In this document: positions 5,961-6,462 of the stretch, piece after piece
How positions within the stretch are numbered: position 1 is the first letter of the stretch
Layout of the letters: each line of letters starts with the position of its first letter
DNA from: an uncultured Amaricoccus sp.
Lineage (GTDB): Bacteria > Pseudomonadota > Alphaproteobacteria > Rhodobacterales > Rhodobacteraceae
NCBI RefSeq assembly: GCF_937858865.1
Contig: NZ_CALLYO010000101.1
Span: forward strand, 1-6,462
DNA length: 6,462 nucleotides
Direction of reading: 5' to 3'
The notes under the pieces: generated by a model
What the model was told of the DNA's origin: nothing
Database searches by the model: none
The model's input: the letters and a program-made list of their open reading frames with translations, nothing else
Position numbers and translations under genes: made by a program

Positions 5961-6462
5961 GCCTCGCGGATCTCGCCGCCGACATAAGCGCGCGCGCCGA
6001 GGGGCGCGCGCGCTTCGTCTTCGCCATCGCCGGCCCGCCCGGCGCCGGCAAGTCCACCTTCGCCGAGGCGCTCCTCGCCGCCCTCGAGGCGGTGATGCCG
6101 GGCGAGGCCGTCCTGATGCCGATGGACGGCTACCACCTCGACGACGGCATCCTGATCGAGCGCGGCCTGCGCTCCCGCAAGGGCGCCCCTGACACCTTCG
6201 ACGTCGACGGCTTCGCCTGCGACCTCGCGCGCATCCGCGCCGCCGACCGCGAGGTCTTCGTGCCGGTCTTCGACCGCAGCCTCGAGCTCTCGCGCGCAGC
6301 GGCCAGGGCGATCGGCCCCGGCCACCGGGTGGTGCTGGTCGAGGGGAACTACCTCCTCCTCGACCGCCCGCCCTGGAGCGGGCTCGCCGCGGCCTTCGAT
6401 CGCACCATCTTCCTCGCCGTCGACCGCGAGGAGCTGCGCCGGCGGCTGATCGACCGCTGGCT
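5957..6462 (+). CDS. frcK: P-loop kinase of the frc operon, 3' end missing
   Basis: The first 168 residues of a P-loop kinase of the nucleoside/pantothenate/uridine kinase-like superfamily, here in the place of FrcK. GTG at 5957 overlaps the frcA stop (GTGA), a classic coupled junction. Walker A is GPPGAGKST (26-34). MDGYHLDD (56-63) supplies the likely catalytic/Mg2+ Asp, followed by RSRKGAPDTFDVDGF (72-86). VPVFDRSLE (102-110) and VEGNYLLLD...PW (128-140) complete the family pattern. The lid region RRRLIDRW begins at 161; perhaps 40 residues are missing. There is no signal peptide, so it acts in the cytoplasm. A role in phosphorylating imported sugar is suggested by its place, but this fold is not the pfkB or ROK fructokinase fold and the substrate is unproven. 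A 13-bp hairpin lies within codons 10-20. Confidence 0.88.
   Translation, partial: MSLADLAADISARAEGRARFVFAIAGPPGAGKSTFAEALLAALEAVMPGEAVLMPMDGYHLDDGILIERGLRSRKGAPDTFDVDGFACDLARIRAADREVFVPVFDRSLELSRAAARAIGPGHRVVLVEGNYLLLDRPPWSGLAAAFDRTIFLAVDREELRRRLIDRW
5986..6015 (+). repeat. Perfect 13-bp GC hairpin in the start of frcK
   Basis: The 13 bases AAGCGCGCGCGCC (5986-5998) are exactly complementary to 6003-6015 across a 4-nt loop (GAGG). The stem begins 29 nt into frcK and covers codons 10-20 (roughly ISARAEGRARF). It is the longest perfect stem I found. It could slow ribosomes, mark an mRNA processing or decay boundary, or lower FrcK output relative to FrcBCA. Part of the pairing comes from alternating GC, which is self-complementary and common at this base composition, so chance is a real alternative. 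Confidence 0.5.

Overview
The window comes from a very GC-rich (roughly 70% by eye, not counted) Gram-negative genome. Codon use, protein similarity and gene order all point to an alphaproteobacterium, probably of the Rhodobacterales or Hyphomicrobiales. The key marker is a fructose-uptake locus of the Sinorhizobium/Brucella frc type. Every base lies in, or close to, a recognisable gene. I see no tRNA, rRNA, CRISPR array, insertion sequence or prophage gene.

Left part (1-1508, + strand): two adjacent small DUF1801 genes, the first cut by the window edge, are followed by a secreted staphylococcal-nuclease-like protein with a short Cys-containing C-terminal module. The nuclease leader can fold so that its Shine-Dalgarno sequence is buried. 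A 10-bp inverted repeat overlaps the nuclease stop codon, in the 45-bp gap before the convergent gene.

Right part (1554-6462): a divergent sugar regulon. frcR (- strand) encodes a ROK-family repressor that has lost the zinc motif of the kinase members. Across a 151-bp AT-richer intergenic region lies frcB-frcC-frcA-frcK (+ strand): periplasmic binding protein, membrane permease, single-domain ABC ATPase, and a P-loop kinase that runs off the window end. The intergenic region holds a 17-bp palindrome (candidate FrcR operator), a perfect TTGACA -35 box and a hairpin near the expected 5' end of the frcB mRNA. A second hairpin with a UNCG-type loop lies between frcB and frcC. A third, a perfect 13-bp GC stem, lies inside the first 20 codons of frcK.

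How it probably works: FrcB captures fructose (possibly also ribose or mannose) in the periplasm, FrcC carries it across the inner membrane using ATP hydrolysed by FrcA, and FrcR represses the operon until an inducer appears. FrcK is conserved with the transporter but its substrate is not settled. The hairpins sit at the segment boundaries where unequal expression (much FrcB, little FrcK) would be set. No wholly new system is evident. The most notable points are the three frc hairpins, the possible masking of the nuclease ribosome binding site, an extra cysteine pair in FrcB and the open question of FrcK.
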